A stretch of DNA of 29,210 bases from Chara braunii. Its lineage: Eukaryota; Streptophyta; Charophyceae; Charales; Characeae. Below are positions 7,850 to 18,231 of this stretch, one piece after another. The notes under the pieces were generated by a model. The model saw only the letters and a program-made list of their open reading frames with translations, did not search any database and was not told where the DNA came from. Each line of letters starts with the position of its first letter. Within the stretch, counting starts at the first letter, position 1. Location: the NCBI GenBank assembly GCA_003427395.1, contig BFEA01000390.1:233683-262892 (forward strand), in the 5' to 3' direction. Both the position numbers and the translations under genes were made by a program.

Positions 7850-7870
7850 TTATTATTATTTTTAGTAGTA
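7596..7870 (+). repeat. Dispersed repeat D1, copy 2, with (TAC)n(TAT)n tail
   Basis: This copy corresponds to 5811-5998 and ends in (CTA)n then (TTA)n at about 7790-7862. It starts at GCACCAGATAGGATATCA, while copy 1 starts GCACCAGACAGGATATCA, so the left boundary is the same in both. Flanking sequence differs, supporting independent insertions. Confidence 0.65.
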
Positions 7871-7885
7871 GCAGTAGTGACAAAT

Positions 7886-8421
7886 ATAAGGTTTGACTTG
7901 CTTTCATTCACACTTTACATGCATACAAACAGTAGCGCAGCAAACTGGCGACACGCGCCTACTCAAAACTCAGAGATATGGCAACCCAGAAAACGGGTTC
8001 ACTTTCAATGGTCGTGATGACTCAGCGTCCGTGCAAATCTCTGTTCGCATACAACGACTCACCTTGGATATCCCACACGCTACTCGCTGTGCACGAACAC
8101 ACACACACACTTCGCCGTCTTACTACTAAAGCTATGGCGGCCCTGTCTGCCCCTGCCTGCCCTTTTCCATCGGCCCTGGGTACACACAGTCCCTGTTGGG
8201 CTGGACTCTGACTGACCAGGGCTGGTACACACAGTTTCGTACGGTACTCGCTGACCGGACTGAGTGAGATCGGGACTGGGTACCGTTGACTCAGCGGGGG
8301 TGGACGTACCGCAGCCCACTTGCCTCTAGTCTGCTCTAAGCGACGGTTGAAGGGCCGCTTCCAGACCTGCCGGAAGCCTGTGGATTTGGCCCGTCAGCTC
8401 AGTGGCAGCTACGACCTTGAC
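7886..8421 (+). repeat. Dispersed repeat D2, copy 1
   Basis: This block matches 24040-24742 in the same orientation. Shared anchors, in order, are CTCAGAGATAT, CTTGGATATCCCACACGC, GGGACTGGGTACCG, TTGAAGGGCC, CCGGAAG.CTGTGGA and AGCTACGACCTTGAC, and the match stops just after the last. Sequence outside these limits does not match. No coding frame is conserved between copies. It could be a non-autonomous transposon or a solo LTR; no terminal repeats were identified. Confidence 0.7.
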
Positions 8422-8496
8422 CCTCACGGGACGGACCTACGGTTCGGGACCCGACAGCCACACTAGCCTGTAACGGACTAAAAAACCATACAAGGG

Positions 8497-8758
8497 ACAG
8501 ACACAGACTGTCTCAGACAGACACAGACAGTCTCAGACAGACACAGACTATCTCAGACATACTCAGACAGTCTCAGACAGACACAGACAGTCTCAGACAG
8601 ACACAGACTGTCTTAGACAGACACAGACAGACACAAACAGTCTCAAACAGACACAGACTGTCTCAGACAGACTCATACAGTCTCAGACATACACAGACAG
8701 TCTCATACAGACACAGACAGACACACACAAATAAGGACAGACAAACAAACAGACAGGG
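8497..8758 (+). repeat. 20-bp minisatellite
   Basis: About twelve tandem units of ACAGACAGTCTCAGACAGAC with point variants and two 10-bp half-units. The half-unit structure (ACAGACAGAC) indicates growth from a CAGA microsatellite. Confidence 0.85.
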
Positions 8759-8961
8759 GAAGACAGGCAGACAGCGAAAGAAAGAAAGAGAGAGAGAGGG
8801 AGAATGGGAGCCTTACCGGGTCGCGGATGACTGTTGTTGCAGCAACTGTACGGCTAGTTCCTCGAGGTACAGCATTTCCTCTCATTAACTGTATCGGACT
8901 GGAAAAAGAAGGCTTGTTTACTTTAATTGCATCACTACTATTTAATTAACATAACTATTGA

Positions 8962-8964
<3 letters not shown>
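8759..8964. other. No gene seen
   Basis: A short (GAAA)/(GA) purine run is followed by mixed sequence and then AT-rich DNA leading into a trinucleotide tract. Confidence 0.4.
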
Positions 8965-9006
<42 letters not shown>

Positions 9007-9012
9007 CATTGT
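8965..9012. repeat. (TTA)n microsatellite
   Basis: Roughly fourteen ATT/TTA units with one CAT interruption. The sequence to its left does not resemble D1. Confidence 0.85.
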
Positions 9013-9684
9013 TATTATTACTTCAATAATCGGTGGCCCCGCAAGCCTCGCGCCCGCCTTGAGTGAAGGCAGGCCTGAGAATCCGCGAGAGGGGCCTATC
9101 TCGATATCTTTTCAGTACAGGTCTCAGACAATGCTGCAAGCCGGTTGGCAGAAATCCAGCAGGGGTCTCAGCCCAGGGGATCTTCCAAGGGAAAAGCAGC
9201 TGCATCAGGCCGTTGAGCCAGTACGCGGGATGTTGCGCCTTATGCACATGAGGCGTAAGGTCAGCATGGTAAGAGGTGGATGCAGGCCGCAGGGAACGTG
9301 ATATTGTCACCGTATCCGCACGCAGGCATTGAGCGATGTGGATCGCAGCCGGAGGCGGAACGCTGGTAGGCTATGGCCATGCATGCAGAGTCGCAACCAT
9401 GCACCCACAGGGCATGCAGGTATATGCGCGGAACAGTAGGCATGCACCCACGTGATCTGCAGGCGGGACGGCGGTCACATACACACGCACATAATCTTGA
9501 AGATGCACATGCAGGGCAGACGAGCAGGTTGCTATGCCCAGGGTGATGTGACGAAAGTAAAGAGGGAGGAGGAAGTGAAAACGTGGGGAGATCTACTAAG
9601 TGTGATGCGTCAAATAGGCACCTTCACTCGTTTGTTTCCTGAAAATTTGATTAAAACATTTGACAAAGTGTTTGACTACCCAAT
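9013..9684. other. GC-rich unassigned sequence, no convincing gene
   Basis: Frames of 60-124 codons are open on both strands at 9023-9310, which argues against any one being coding. The direct words CATGCACCCAC and GGCATGCA recur near 9395-9450. No homology to other parts of the window was found. Confidence 0.4.
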
Positions 9685-9849
9685 ATTACTATTACTATTC
9701 CGATTATTATTTATCTCCATTACTATTATTATTGTTACGACTATTATTATTATTCTCATTATTATCAGTGTTGTATATAATTACCGTTATTATAGTTAAT
9801 ATTATTTTATTATCATTATTGCTTCACTTATTATTATTGTTATTATTGG

Positions 9850-9934
<85 letters not shown>

Positions 9935-9943
9935 TTCGTTTGT
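9685..9943. repeat. Long compound (ATT)n microsatellite
   Basis: About 260 bp of imperfect then nearly perfect TTA/ATT units. All poly-Leu, poly-Ile and poly-Asn frames reported by translation here are artefacts. Confidence 0.9.
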
Positions 9944-10570
9944 TTTACTGTTGCTACTTTTGAAACGCCACGAGCTGGGTGGCAGCCGAAGAGGGAGGGA
10001 AGTTTGGGAGCATTTGGAGGGGAGAGAGACGGTGACACTGTGTGATGGTGCCGGCCCCCCTCCATCCTTCCCCATCCGTGTTTTGATTTGATCCTCTCAA
10101 AGTACCTATCACTTTGATTGTGATTGACTGGGGATGCGTTTTCACTAAAATAATACTGATTTTTTTTTACTCTAAGTACCAGCAATCAGTTGCATAGACC
10201 ATACATCTCCAAATACAGGGCGATTGCGGGAGCTCTGGCGGAGTTCAGGTGGAACTCTGCAGGCAGGGAACCAAGAGGTACGCATGACCATCCCCTTCCC
10301 ACATGCCCTTACCAGCTACGCCCTTCTATTGGACTGCCTGTATGGTTGCGTGATACACCGCTTATGTTTTCTTCAGGACTAGAATTAATAAAAGGGGAAA
10401 TGGAATATGATTGGAATAAGAATCTTGCCTGGTGAAATGGAAGAAACCTAAATTAACCAAGAAGGAACCTAGGTTGTTTGGGCTTGAAGAGCAAAGTAGG
10501 GCGATGGAGGTTCATATGTGAGCCGTCGTACTACTTGTGTGTGCGCTGACATGACTAAGAGATGAAAAAT
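9944..10570. other. No gene recognised; left flank of satellite
   Basis: An 81-codon plus-strand frame at 10190-10435 has unremarkable composition and no family resemblance. The stretch 10440-10570 leads directly into the 71-bp array with no shared boundary motif. Confidence 0.4.
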
Positions 10571-12068
10571 AAGTACCTCTATCATATCGACTGCCGTCGT
10601 GATGGGACGAGGTACAAACCAAATACTTATAAACTAATCTAAGTACTCTCTACCGGATCGACTGTCGTCGTGATGGGACGAGGGTACAAACAAACACGTA
10701 TGAACTAATCTAAGTACTCTCTACCGGATCGACTGTCGTCGTGATGGGACGAGGGTACAAACGAATATTTATGAACTAATCTAAGTACTCTCTACCGGAT
10801 CGACTGTCGTCGTGATGGGACGAGGGTACAAACAAACACATATGAACTAATCTAAGTACTCTCTACCGGAATGACTGTCGTCGTGATGGGATGGGGGTAC
10901 AAACCAATACTTATGGACTAAAACAAGTACTCTCTACCGGATCGATTGTCGTCGTGATGGGACAGGGGTACAAACAAATGCTTATGAACTAATCTAAGTA
11001 CTCTCTACCGGATCAACTATCGTTATGATGGGACGAGGGTACAAACAAACACATATGAACTAATCTAAGTACTCTCTACCGAAACAATTGTCATCGTGAT
11101 GGGACGGGGGTACAAACAAATACTTATGGACTAAAACAAGTACTCTCTACCGGATCGACTGTCGTCGTGATGGGACAGGGGTACAAACGAATGCTTATGA
11201 ACTAATCTAAGTATTTTCTACCGGATCGACTGTCGTCGTGATGGGACGAGAGTAAAAACAAACACATATGAACTAATCTAAGTACTCTCCACCGGAACGA
11301 CTGTCGTCGTGATGGGACGGGGGTATAAACAAATACTTATGGACTAAAACAAGTACTCTCGACCAGATTGACTGTCGTCGTGATGGGACGAGGGTACAAA
11401 CAAATACTTATGAACTAAAATAGGTACTCTCTACCAGATCGACTGCCATCGTGACGGGAGGAGGGTTCTGACACTGACTTATGAGCTAACTTAGGTACTC
11501 ATGTGTGAGTTACCTTGCTATCTACCTGATCGACTGTCGTCGTGATGGGCAGAGGTATCTAACAATAACTTAGGGACTAAATCAAGTACTCTCTACCGTA
11601 GCGACTGTCGTCGTGACGGAAAGGGGTATCTGACAATAACTAATGAGTTAAATTATGTACTCTCTACCGGATCGACTGTCGTCGTGATGGGACAAGAGTA
11701 CAAACAAATACTTATGAACTAATCTAAGTACTCTCTACCGGATCGACTGTCGTCGTGATGGGACGAGGGTGCAAACAAATACTTATGAACTAATCTAAGT
11801 ACTCTCTGTCGGATCGACTGTAGTCGTGATGGGACAAGGGTACGAACAAATACTTATAAACTAATTTAAATACTCTCTACCGGATCGACTGTCGTCGTAA
11901 TGAGAAAAGAGTACTAATAAATACTTATGAGATAAAATAGGTACTATCTACCAGATCGACTGTCGTCGTGATGGGAAGAAGTACCTGACGTTAACTTATG
12001 AACTAAATTAGGTGCTCTCTACCGGGACTGTCGTCGTGACGGAAATAGGTGTCTGACATCTAGAAATA
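10571..12068 (+). repeat. 71-bp satellite, 21 copies, with trimeric higher-order repeat
   Basis: Unit starts (AAGTAC or variants) fall at 10571, 10641, 10712, 10783, 10854, 10925, 10996, 11067, 11138, 11209, 11280, 11351, 11422, 11493, 11584, 11655, 11726, 11797, 11868, 11939 and 12010. The spacing is 71 bp throughout except 70 for the first and 91 at 11493, which carries a 20-bp insertion. The conserved core is GACTGTCGTCGTGATGGGA. Between 10783 and 11421 three unit types recur in order every 213 bp: one with AACACATATG, one with GGACTAAAAC, and one with ACAGGGGTAC plus AATGCTTATG in its first two copies. End units are more diverged. There is no coding frame. Confidence 0.95.
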
Positions 12069-12644
12069 ATAAAGGGAGACTCTTGTGCGGGTCGCCCTGT
12101 TAACACACCAGACCAGTCTCAGACGGCGGTAGAAAACCCATGTATGGGTTGGACACTTGCCTTATGAAATTGGGACAATTGACCCGTTCAGAAGGTGGCG
12201 GTACTCCTGTGTGTGCTACCTCACCACCTTGATTAACTAGGATCTGCTTGATTGTGAAAAGTGAACTCAGGTGATTTTGGTACTAACTTCCTTTCTTATT
12301 ACCACTCAGGAAGATTCGGTCTTTGCACTTATTCAAGGTGTAGTAGGGGGCTCCAGGGAGGGTCGTCCTATTCACACACTTGAGTCTAAAGCTGACTAAC
12401 AATCTGCAAAGAGTACGAAATCACATTTATACTCTTCCTTTCCTAGCCTACTTACCCTCAGACAGTCCGACCACCAGACCGGTAGTAGGGAGGCTTTTGT
12501 AGGAGTCATCCCATTGCTTGTTTAACAGTTGGACTACTCATTACCCAAGGAAGGTAGTAGAGGGGCCTCCGTTGGGGTCTGTCTGTCTATTACCTACTTG
12601 ATTCTATATTAAATTAAGAGAAGGGTGTTCCTGTAGGAATACCC
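12069..12644. other. Degenerate spacer between satellite and Ty3 element
   Basis: No coding frame. A loose motif (AGGGGGCTCC, then about ten bases later GGGTCGTCC, then ATT...CAC.CTTGA) recurs near 12075, 12341, 12486, 12547 and 12620. This hints at an old tandem repeat of roughly 60-140 bp. In orientation it is where the 3' untranslated region and LTR of the minus-strand element should be, but no LTR match to the other side was found. Confidence 0.35.
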
Positions 12645-12737
12645 TCAACAATCGTCTTCTGTCCAAACTAACCCGGTCTTAGGACGGTCAGCTTCAGAAG
12701 GGCAATAGGATACCCTCGTAGGATTATTTAATGCACT

Positions 12738-13999
12738 CATGGAGCGTGAAATACTGGATACGTATGCAGATGTAGAGGAATCTTTATAACATATGAAGAA
12801 CCATCCACATCGCCAATCACATCGAGAACTTGCCAAGGTCCTCTGTAGGCGGGTAATAACTTCTGAGAGATGTTCTCTTCAGGAACAAACTTTAGACTTA
12901 ACCCACACTAGATCACCTACAGCAAACTGTGAAGGTCTTCTATGCTTATTTGCCTGTTCAATCATCTGATGTTGTGCTTTCATTATATTTTTTTTTACCT
13001 TTTCATTGTCTTTCTGATACTGAATAGCAAATTCACTAGTTTCTAGTGGAAGCTTATGTACTTGATCCGGGTTTAGCCGATCAATAGGCCTGCGTAGACG
13101 CCATCCCAGATGCAACTCCATCGGAGTCTTGCATGTAGATAGATTAACAGAGTTATTGTAGGCGCTAGCAACTTTGGACAAATGTTCGTCCTAGTCAATC
13201 TGGTCGGGATGGATATACATGCGCAGCGTTTGCTGCAAAATCTTATTCATCTGCTCAGTCCGGCCATTTGTCTCAGGGTGTCTACCTGATGACATAGTTA
13301 ACTTAGAGCCATAGACATTCATAAGTTGTTGCCATTGTTCACTCGTGAACCGTGTATCTTTGTCACTCACAATTGTCAATGGATGCCCATAGTCTTTCAC
13401 CCAATGGTTAAAGAGTTTCTGGATTACCAGTTCTGTTTTTGCTTTCGTTGGTAAAGCTACGAAAACGATATATTTACTAAATTTGTCGACGATTACCATT
13501 ACTTGCGTCTTCCCATTCCTGCTTTTTACGTTGGTGTCCATAAAGTCAATGGACACAGAGTCTCCTGGACCTGTTCGAATAGGCAAAGGCTTAAGTAGAC
13601 CAAGAGGAGGTTGTGTGGTGGTCTTATTTCTTTGGCACACTTGACAGCCCTGCACATATGCAATGCAGTCGGGTTTCATACGAGGTCAGGTGTAGGAACG
13701 CACAAGATTCACGTAAGTCTTCCTCCACCCGAAATGACCTTCGATGTCATGACATTCCCCTAAGATCAAACTTTTGATCTCTTCTACATTTGAAATACAA
13801 AGTCTGCCATGCACATCAGTCCTTTCAAACAATAGTCCTTGCGTGATACGATAGTTAGGAAACTCTGTCGGCGCTTCTTGTATACGCTTAAGCATAGCGC
13901 CATAGACATGATCAGTGGAATACGCATTCCTAATTTTATCTTGCAGATCGGTGCCCACATCTAAATATGTTACCATTGCAACGAAGAAATCTGATTTTC
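12738..13999 (-). pseudogene. Integrase of element 1 (DDE residues kept, frame broken)
   Basis: A connector with YRITQGLLFERTDVHGRLC leads into an HHCC zinc-binding domain (CHDIEGHFGWRKT, then CQVCQRNK). The catalytic core has Asp in SVSIDFMDT, Asp in IVSDKDTRF and Glu in NGRTEQMN, and exactly 35 residues separate the last two. TGA at 13686 and TAG at 13191 both fall where Trp is expected. The C-terminal part has GDLVWVKSK, a frameshift near 12890, and LLPAYRGPW through YPVFHAP near 12738. No chromodomain could be recognised after it, although sequence to 12645 is still in a decayed open state. Confidence 0.93.
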
Positions 14000-14441
14000 G
14001 ACTTAATGCGTCGGCGACAACATTATACTTACCCTTAACTGGCTTTAGCTCAAAGTCATATTGATCAATCTCGGCGGCCCACCTCGTCAATTTAAGTGTC
14101 ATTCGGGCCTGTGTCTTAAGCGAGCGAAGTGTTTCATGATCCGAGTACACTTTGAAGTGTCTTTCTAGGAGATAGTGTCGCCAGTGATCTTAAGCTTCCC
14201 TGAGAGCATACAACTCTTTCTCATACGTAGAAGCGACGAGTTTCTTATTAGGCAGTTGTCGGGACATAAACTGTACAGGCCTGTATCTACTTCCATCGTC
14301 TTGTTGGAGTACAGCGCCAATCCCGTACTGACTGGCGTCAGTCGTGACCACGAAGGGCAATGAAGGGTCAACAACTTTCAAAACCAGGTAGTTAATCAAA
14401 CATTTCTTTAAATGTTTAAATGAAGTTGTACAGTCTGAATC
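14000..14441 (-). pseudogene. RNase H of element 1
   Basis: This domain would degrade the RNA of the RNA-DNA hybrid. TTDASQYGIGAVLQQDDG carries the first catalytic Asp, STYEKELYALREA the Glu, and VYSDHETLRSL the next Asp. It is followed by LTRWAAEIDQYDFELK and NVVADALSRK, the usual end of the Ty3 RNase H region. One in-frame TAA at 14190-14192 separates the second and third motifs. The phase is the same as that of the RT palm. Confidence 0.93.
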
Positions 14442-14499
14442 TCACTTACAGATAGTTTCTTTCTTAAGTAATCTGCGAAGGGGTGCAGCAATGATCGTG

Positions 14500-15458
14500 A
14501 AGTGTCTCACGAACTCCGATAGTAATTGGCTAGCCCAAGGAACGACCGTAACTCAGTCAAAGTGTGAGGGTTAGGCCAATCGCGAATTGCCGTTATTTTC
14601 GAGTCTTTCGGTTTGATCCCATCACCATCAAGTATATGCCCTAGTTATAAAACCTGACGCTTAGCCCATTCACACTTCTTTGGGTTTAGTTTCAACCTCA
14701 CGCAATTTATTTAGCACAAGTCGAAGGTGCTCAGAATGTTCTTTCAAATCTTTACTAAAAACCAAAATATCATCCAAATAAACAATGACAAACTTATCAA
14801 GCCACTCGCGAAAGAGTTCGTTCATAGTTTTTTGGAAGGTTGCAGGGGCATTTGTAAGACTAAAGGGGAACACAATGAACTCATAGTGCCCATACCTCGT
14901 TCGAAAGATAGTTTTATATTGGTTTTCTGGCTCTACCTCAATCTGATGGTAGCCGAATTTCAAATCAATTTTTGTAAAGTATTTGCAACCCTGCACACGA
15001 TCCAGCAGATCGTGTATCCGCGGTAACGGCTCGGCATTCTTTACAGTTATTTAATTCAACTTTCTATAGTCTATGCACATGCGTACCCCGCCATCCTTTT
15101 TAGGCACAAACAACACAGGCGTACCATAGGGCGAGGAGCTAGGCATAATCCATCCTTTCTCCAACAATTCATCAAGCTGGGATCGCAGTTAATCCAACTC
15201 TTTAGGTGACATTCGTTAGATGACCCCCTCAGGAATCGAACTTCCTGGGATAATATTTATGCGATGCTTAATGGGTCTCTCAACCACACCGCTTAGGGTC
15301 TCTGCCACATCTGCGAATTCCTTCAGAAGTTTCTCAATTTCTGGGGACTTAGGCTCTTCTTTAACTTCACCCTCCTTTACTGGGCGCACATATGCCGCAA
15401 AGACTTGGTCATACAAGCTGTACTTCCTGACATGGCGAGCGAACTCTGGGGCACTCAT
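14500..15458 (-). pseudogene. Reverse transcriptase of element 1 (broken)
   Basis: A linker with the Ty3-type His-Arg-Ile-Asn-x-x-Pro-Gly word ends at TAA 15216. The finger region follows with [17 protein letters not shown] and CIDYRKLN, interrupted by TAA at 15189 and 15051. The palm has FTKIDLKFGYHQI (catalytic Asp), FRTRYGHYEF, LTNAPATFQ and YLDDILVFS (the catalytic Asp pair near 14775). A frameshift near 14700 precedes the thumb ([28 protein letters not shown]), with one stop near 14646, and a second frameshift near 14518 restores the phase. The three catalytic aspartates are intact although the frame is not. The overall motif style is that of chromoviruses. Confidence 0.93.
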
Positions 15459-15461
15459 ACA

Positions 15462-15848
15462 TCAATCATGGAATAGGCGGACTCTCTTCTTTCCACCCTG
15501 CGGACTAGGGAGCCAACACTCATGATCCCTCATCTTTATGTCCGCATTTGCAGCTTCATCCCAATCCATACCTAAGAGAATGTCAAAAGGAATATTATCT
15601 TCCACCAAGAGGGTCAGAGAATGGAGAACGCGTTTCACCTTCCCCTCTACTTCTAGCCGGAAGTATATCTTAACCCCTTCAACATATCTATCCATCACAG
15701 TTACTGTACTATTAGCTAATTTACTTACTACAGCCTCAGTTAGTTGTTTTACCTTAAGCCCGAGATGCAACTTTTGCAATCCTTTCTTACTAATATAACT
15801 GCGATTTGATTTGTTATCAATCATACCTCCAACTCTTACTTTATTCAC
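15462..15848 (-). pseudogene. Aspartic protease of element 1 (active site altered)
   Basis: The domain would cleave the Gag-Pol precursor. It opens MIDNKSNRSYIS and later has the retropepsin-like FDILLGMDW. In Ty3-type proteases the first motif reads Asp-Thr/Ser-Gly-Ala before an Ala/Ser-x-x-Ser/Tyr-Ile run. Here Asp is kept, but the following Thr-Gly is Asn-Lys, so catalysis is unlikely. The frame is continuous with the RT linker below through a TGA at 15462-15464. Just upstream (about 15853) a one-base shift separates it from about 80 codons that connect from the gag end at 16093. Confidence 0.8.
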
Positions 15849-16092
15849 TCTAGATCTGCAATTATTAATTGTCCTTTTCGTTTCTTCATTTCAGTCCAGG
15901 CTTGGCGACGAGCGGCCAACTCATCACCCATGCCAGCGAGGGATCCATCTAGAGAGATGCATACGCTTGCCACCTCTGGACAGTGTAATAGATAGGGATT
16001 GTCTTCCTCTTCAGTCTCTGCCAGTGGAACCTTCGGATGGGAGGATGTCTTTCTTTCTACATTTGAAGTTCTCGTAGAGGCAACTGAGACCT

Positions 16093-18116
16093 CTACTGGT
16101 TGTTCCCTTTTAGTATCTTATAATCTGGACAGTAGGGAACAATGTGGTTGGGGTCACCACACTTGAGGCACTGATCAGCGACTTTTCTTTCCTGCCAAAC
16201 TTTCTCAGTGATTCCCAGTTTCTTCCAAGGTTTCCCTTCGGGCAAGCCTGGATAGGGTGGATATGGTTTGTCCCAAGTATCATACCACGCGCCTCTTCCT
16301 CTTCCCCAGGTAGAACCACGGCCACCTTGCGAGGGACCATTACCCCTTCCACCCACGTAGTAGCTACCTTCGCCACCACCCCTCTGGGTACCGGGTCCTC
16401 TTCCACCTCGTCCGCGGCCTCCTCTTCCTCGGCCACGTCCTCGTCCTTGTCGCCCTCCCTCGCGGGCTGCATCGGCCGCGTAGCTCCCCTCCTGAGCTAC
16501 CGGACCGCTGGGTCCTTCCTCAAGACCATAGTCTATTTGGTCATAGGAAAGAGTTTCGACACCTCCTTCTTCAAAGGTCAGAAGGAGGTTGTCTTTCCCA
16601 GGTATGTTCCCTGAGATTGTGCGGTTCTGCCATTTCTTTCCCGCTTGCAGATCTTTCCAATAATGGCAGTAATTAACTTCAACCAAGAAGCCAGCATGAT
16701 CTATAGCGATCTTGCTGAACTTCTCGTATGTCATCCCCTCTTCTTTTGTGCGGGGATAAAGTTGAGTACGGAGGGGATCAGGAAGTTCCCTAGCGAAATT
16801 GTTGAGGATTTGAGTAAGAGTTAGTCCATGCTTAGCGCATTGCAAGAGTTCGTCCATCGTTGCTTTGAGTGCAGACGCACTCTTCCATTTTCAATCGCAA
16901 TATTCAAAATTAGCATTCCAGTTCGGCGAGCCAAATTTTTATCTTCGAATCGTTCTCAAACTACTTTAAAGAAGTCTTCAATTCTGGTTTGTTGTGAATA
17001 TTCAATCATCGTTTGGCAGTTTGCTTCCTTTTGCAACGATATGGCGAAACTCATCGCATCGCCGGCCATACATGAAGTGGCCATCAAAACTCTATCCCAA
17101 TATGGGATTCGTTGACCGTACACGTAGGACTCTACGACCGCAATCCAATGCAGGACACTTTCCTCCCTCTTGCCTGTGTAAGTCCACGACACTCTAACTT
17201 TAATTTTCCTAATATTCCCTGTGTCTTCTCGCTGGACTCCTTTTCCTTTCTTGTCTCCATCACCCCCATCTCCATCTCCATCTCCTCCTCCTCCGCTGCC
17301 TTGAACTATCTTCTCAATTACGGTCGGAGTAAAGGTCTGAGTGATGTGGTTATCTAATTTCTGGATGTATGACTGTATATGCTGATCAACATCCTTTGCG
17401 GACTTCTGAAGGAAGGTGTTCTAGACTCCTTCAAATTCATACTGGTGGTTTTCAACTTTTTGCAGAGTTTTGTTCATTGCTTCTAATTCTTGTTTGCTAT
17501 GCAAAACTGTTTCGGTTAAGAGGGCTAACTTTTCTTCTGTTGTCGCTTGTTTGTCTTTTTGCTCTTGCAACTCTCTGTGCAGCCTTGCACCTTCTATTTG
17601 CAATCTTTTTCTTTCGTCTAACTCTCGCCGCTTTGCTGCCAACATCTTAGCATGCAGTTCTGCCCGTTTCTCTTCAAGCATCAGATCTCTTTCTCTCTGA
17701 TCTGTAATAGTTGTCAGTCTCGCAATGAACACATTTTTTTCTTCTTTTGTCTCTTCGATTCGATCGTTGGTATAAGCATACTGGTCGTACCAGTCCAGCA
17801 GTTTAACAAACACTTCACCACCTGTTTGACTACTCGCTCCCCTCTCTGTCCGTCGTCTAATAAGTTTTTCTTCCCCCTCTTCAGATTCTTCTTCTTCTTC
17901 TATAGTTTGTAATTCTTCCTTTAACTCTTTCTCTAACTTTTCTTTCATTTCTCTTTTTACTCTTTCTTCTTCTTCTTGTATCTTCTCCTTTACTTCTTCT
18001 TCTTTTTGCTTTTTTCTTTCCTCTTTTTCTTTCTTCTTTTCAGCGTGTCGGCGCTCTACTTCAGCCTGTTCCGCAGGCGTGGGCCCTGGCTTGATTGCTC
18101 CTGATCTCATCATCAT
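16093..18116 (-). pseudogene. gag: gag of element 1 (broken)
   Basis: Gag packages the element RNA into virus-like particles. The start is taken at the ATG triplet 18108-18116. The first ~230 residues are a highly charged Glu/Lys/Arg coiled coil (EEEERVKREMKEKLEKELKE type). After a TAG at 17421 comes a Gly/Asp spacer and a capsid-like region (Trp-Thr-Tyr-Thr-Gly-Lys, then His-Trp-Ile-Ala-Val-Val-Glu-Ser) down to TGA 16956. One frameshift lies between 16955 and 16857. The last 254 codons hold a nucleocapsid with an Arg/Gly-rich (RGRGRGG) stretch and a zinc knuckle CLKCGDPNHIVPYC at 16129-16170 (CX2CX4HX4C). Its capsid and nucleocapsid align with gag of element 2, for example GKKW..RTISG and the I.WGLEE/IDYGLEE pair. 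Confidence 0.9.
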
Positions 18117-18212
18117 TCGGGAAACACAGACTCTTGCGAAGCCCAGGGGGAAAAACACCCGAAACAAAGGGCCCAACAAAACCGAAAGGGCCATAATCCC
18201 CTGCTTGGGATA

Positions 18213-18231
18213 GTCATCCACGGTGGATGAC
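18213..18231. repeat. 19-bp palindrome
   Basis: GTCATCCAC and GTGGATGAC are perfect 9-bp arms around a single G. It lies about 100 bp upstream of the gag start of element 1 (minus strand), so it could form a hairpin in the 5' leader. Dimerisation or packaging signals of retroelements are often palindromic, but no function is shown. Confidence 0.6.

Larger units (their letters stand above)
12645..18116 (-). mobile_element. Degenerate Ty3/gypsy-type LTR retrotransposon (element 1)
   Basis: Domains occur in the Ty3/gypsy order on the minus strand: gag with CCHC knuckle, aspartic protease, reverse transcriptase, RNase H, integrase. Integrase after RNase H separates it from Ty1/copia. Coding coordinates run from an ATG triplet at 18116 to about 12738, and further decayed sequence runs to 12645. 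Inactivating changes include stops at 17421, 16956, 15462, 15216, 15189, 15051, about 14646, 14442, 14190, 13686 and 13191. Frameshifts lie near 16860-16955, 15853, 14700, 14518 and 12890. A candidate primer binding site lies at 19087-19098. LTRs were not identified, so the true limits are unknown. Confidence 0.9.

Noticed and set aside
9023-9310. Overlapping frames of 95 and 124 codons on opposite strands
   Set aside because: Both strands are open over the same GC-rich stretch and neither has a recognisable domain or start context.
9660-10185. Poly-Leu, poly-Ile and poly-Asn frames on both strands
   Set aside because: They are translations of the (ATT)n microsatellite and differ only by frame.
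10571-12068. CRISPR-like array
   Set aside because: Units are contiguous 71-bp satellite copies without unique spacers, in a eukaryotic context with no cas genes.
15220-17912. Plus-strand frames opposite element 1
   Set aside because: They are antisense shadows of gag and pol. The minus strand carries all recognisable motifs.
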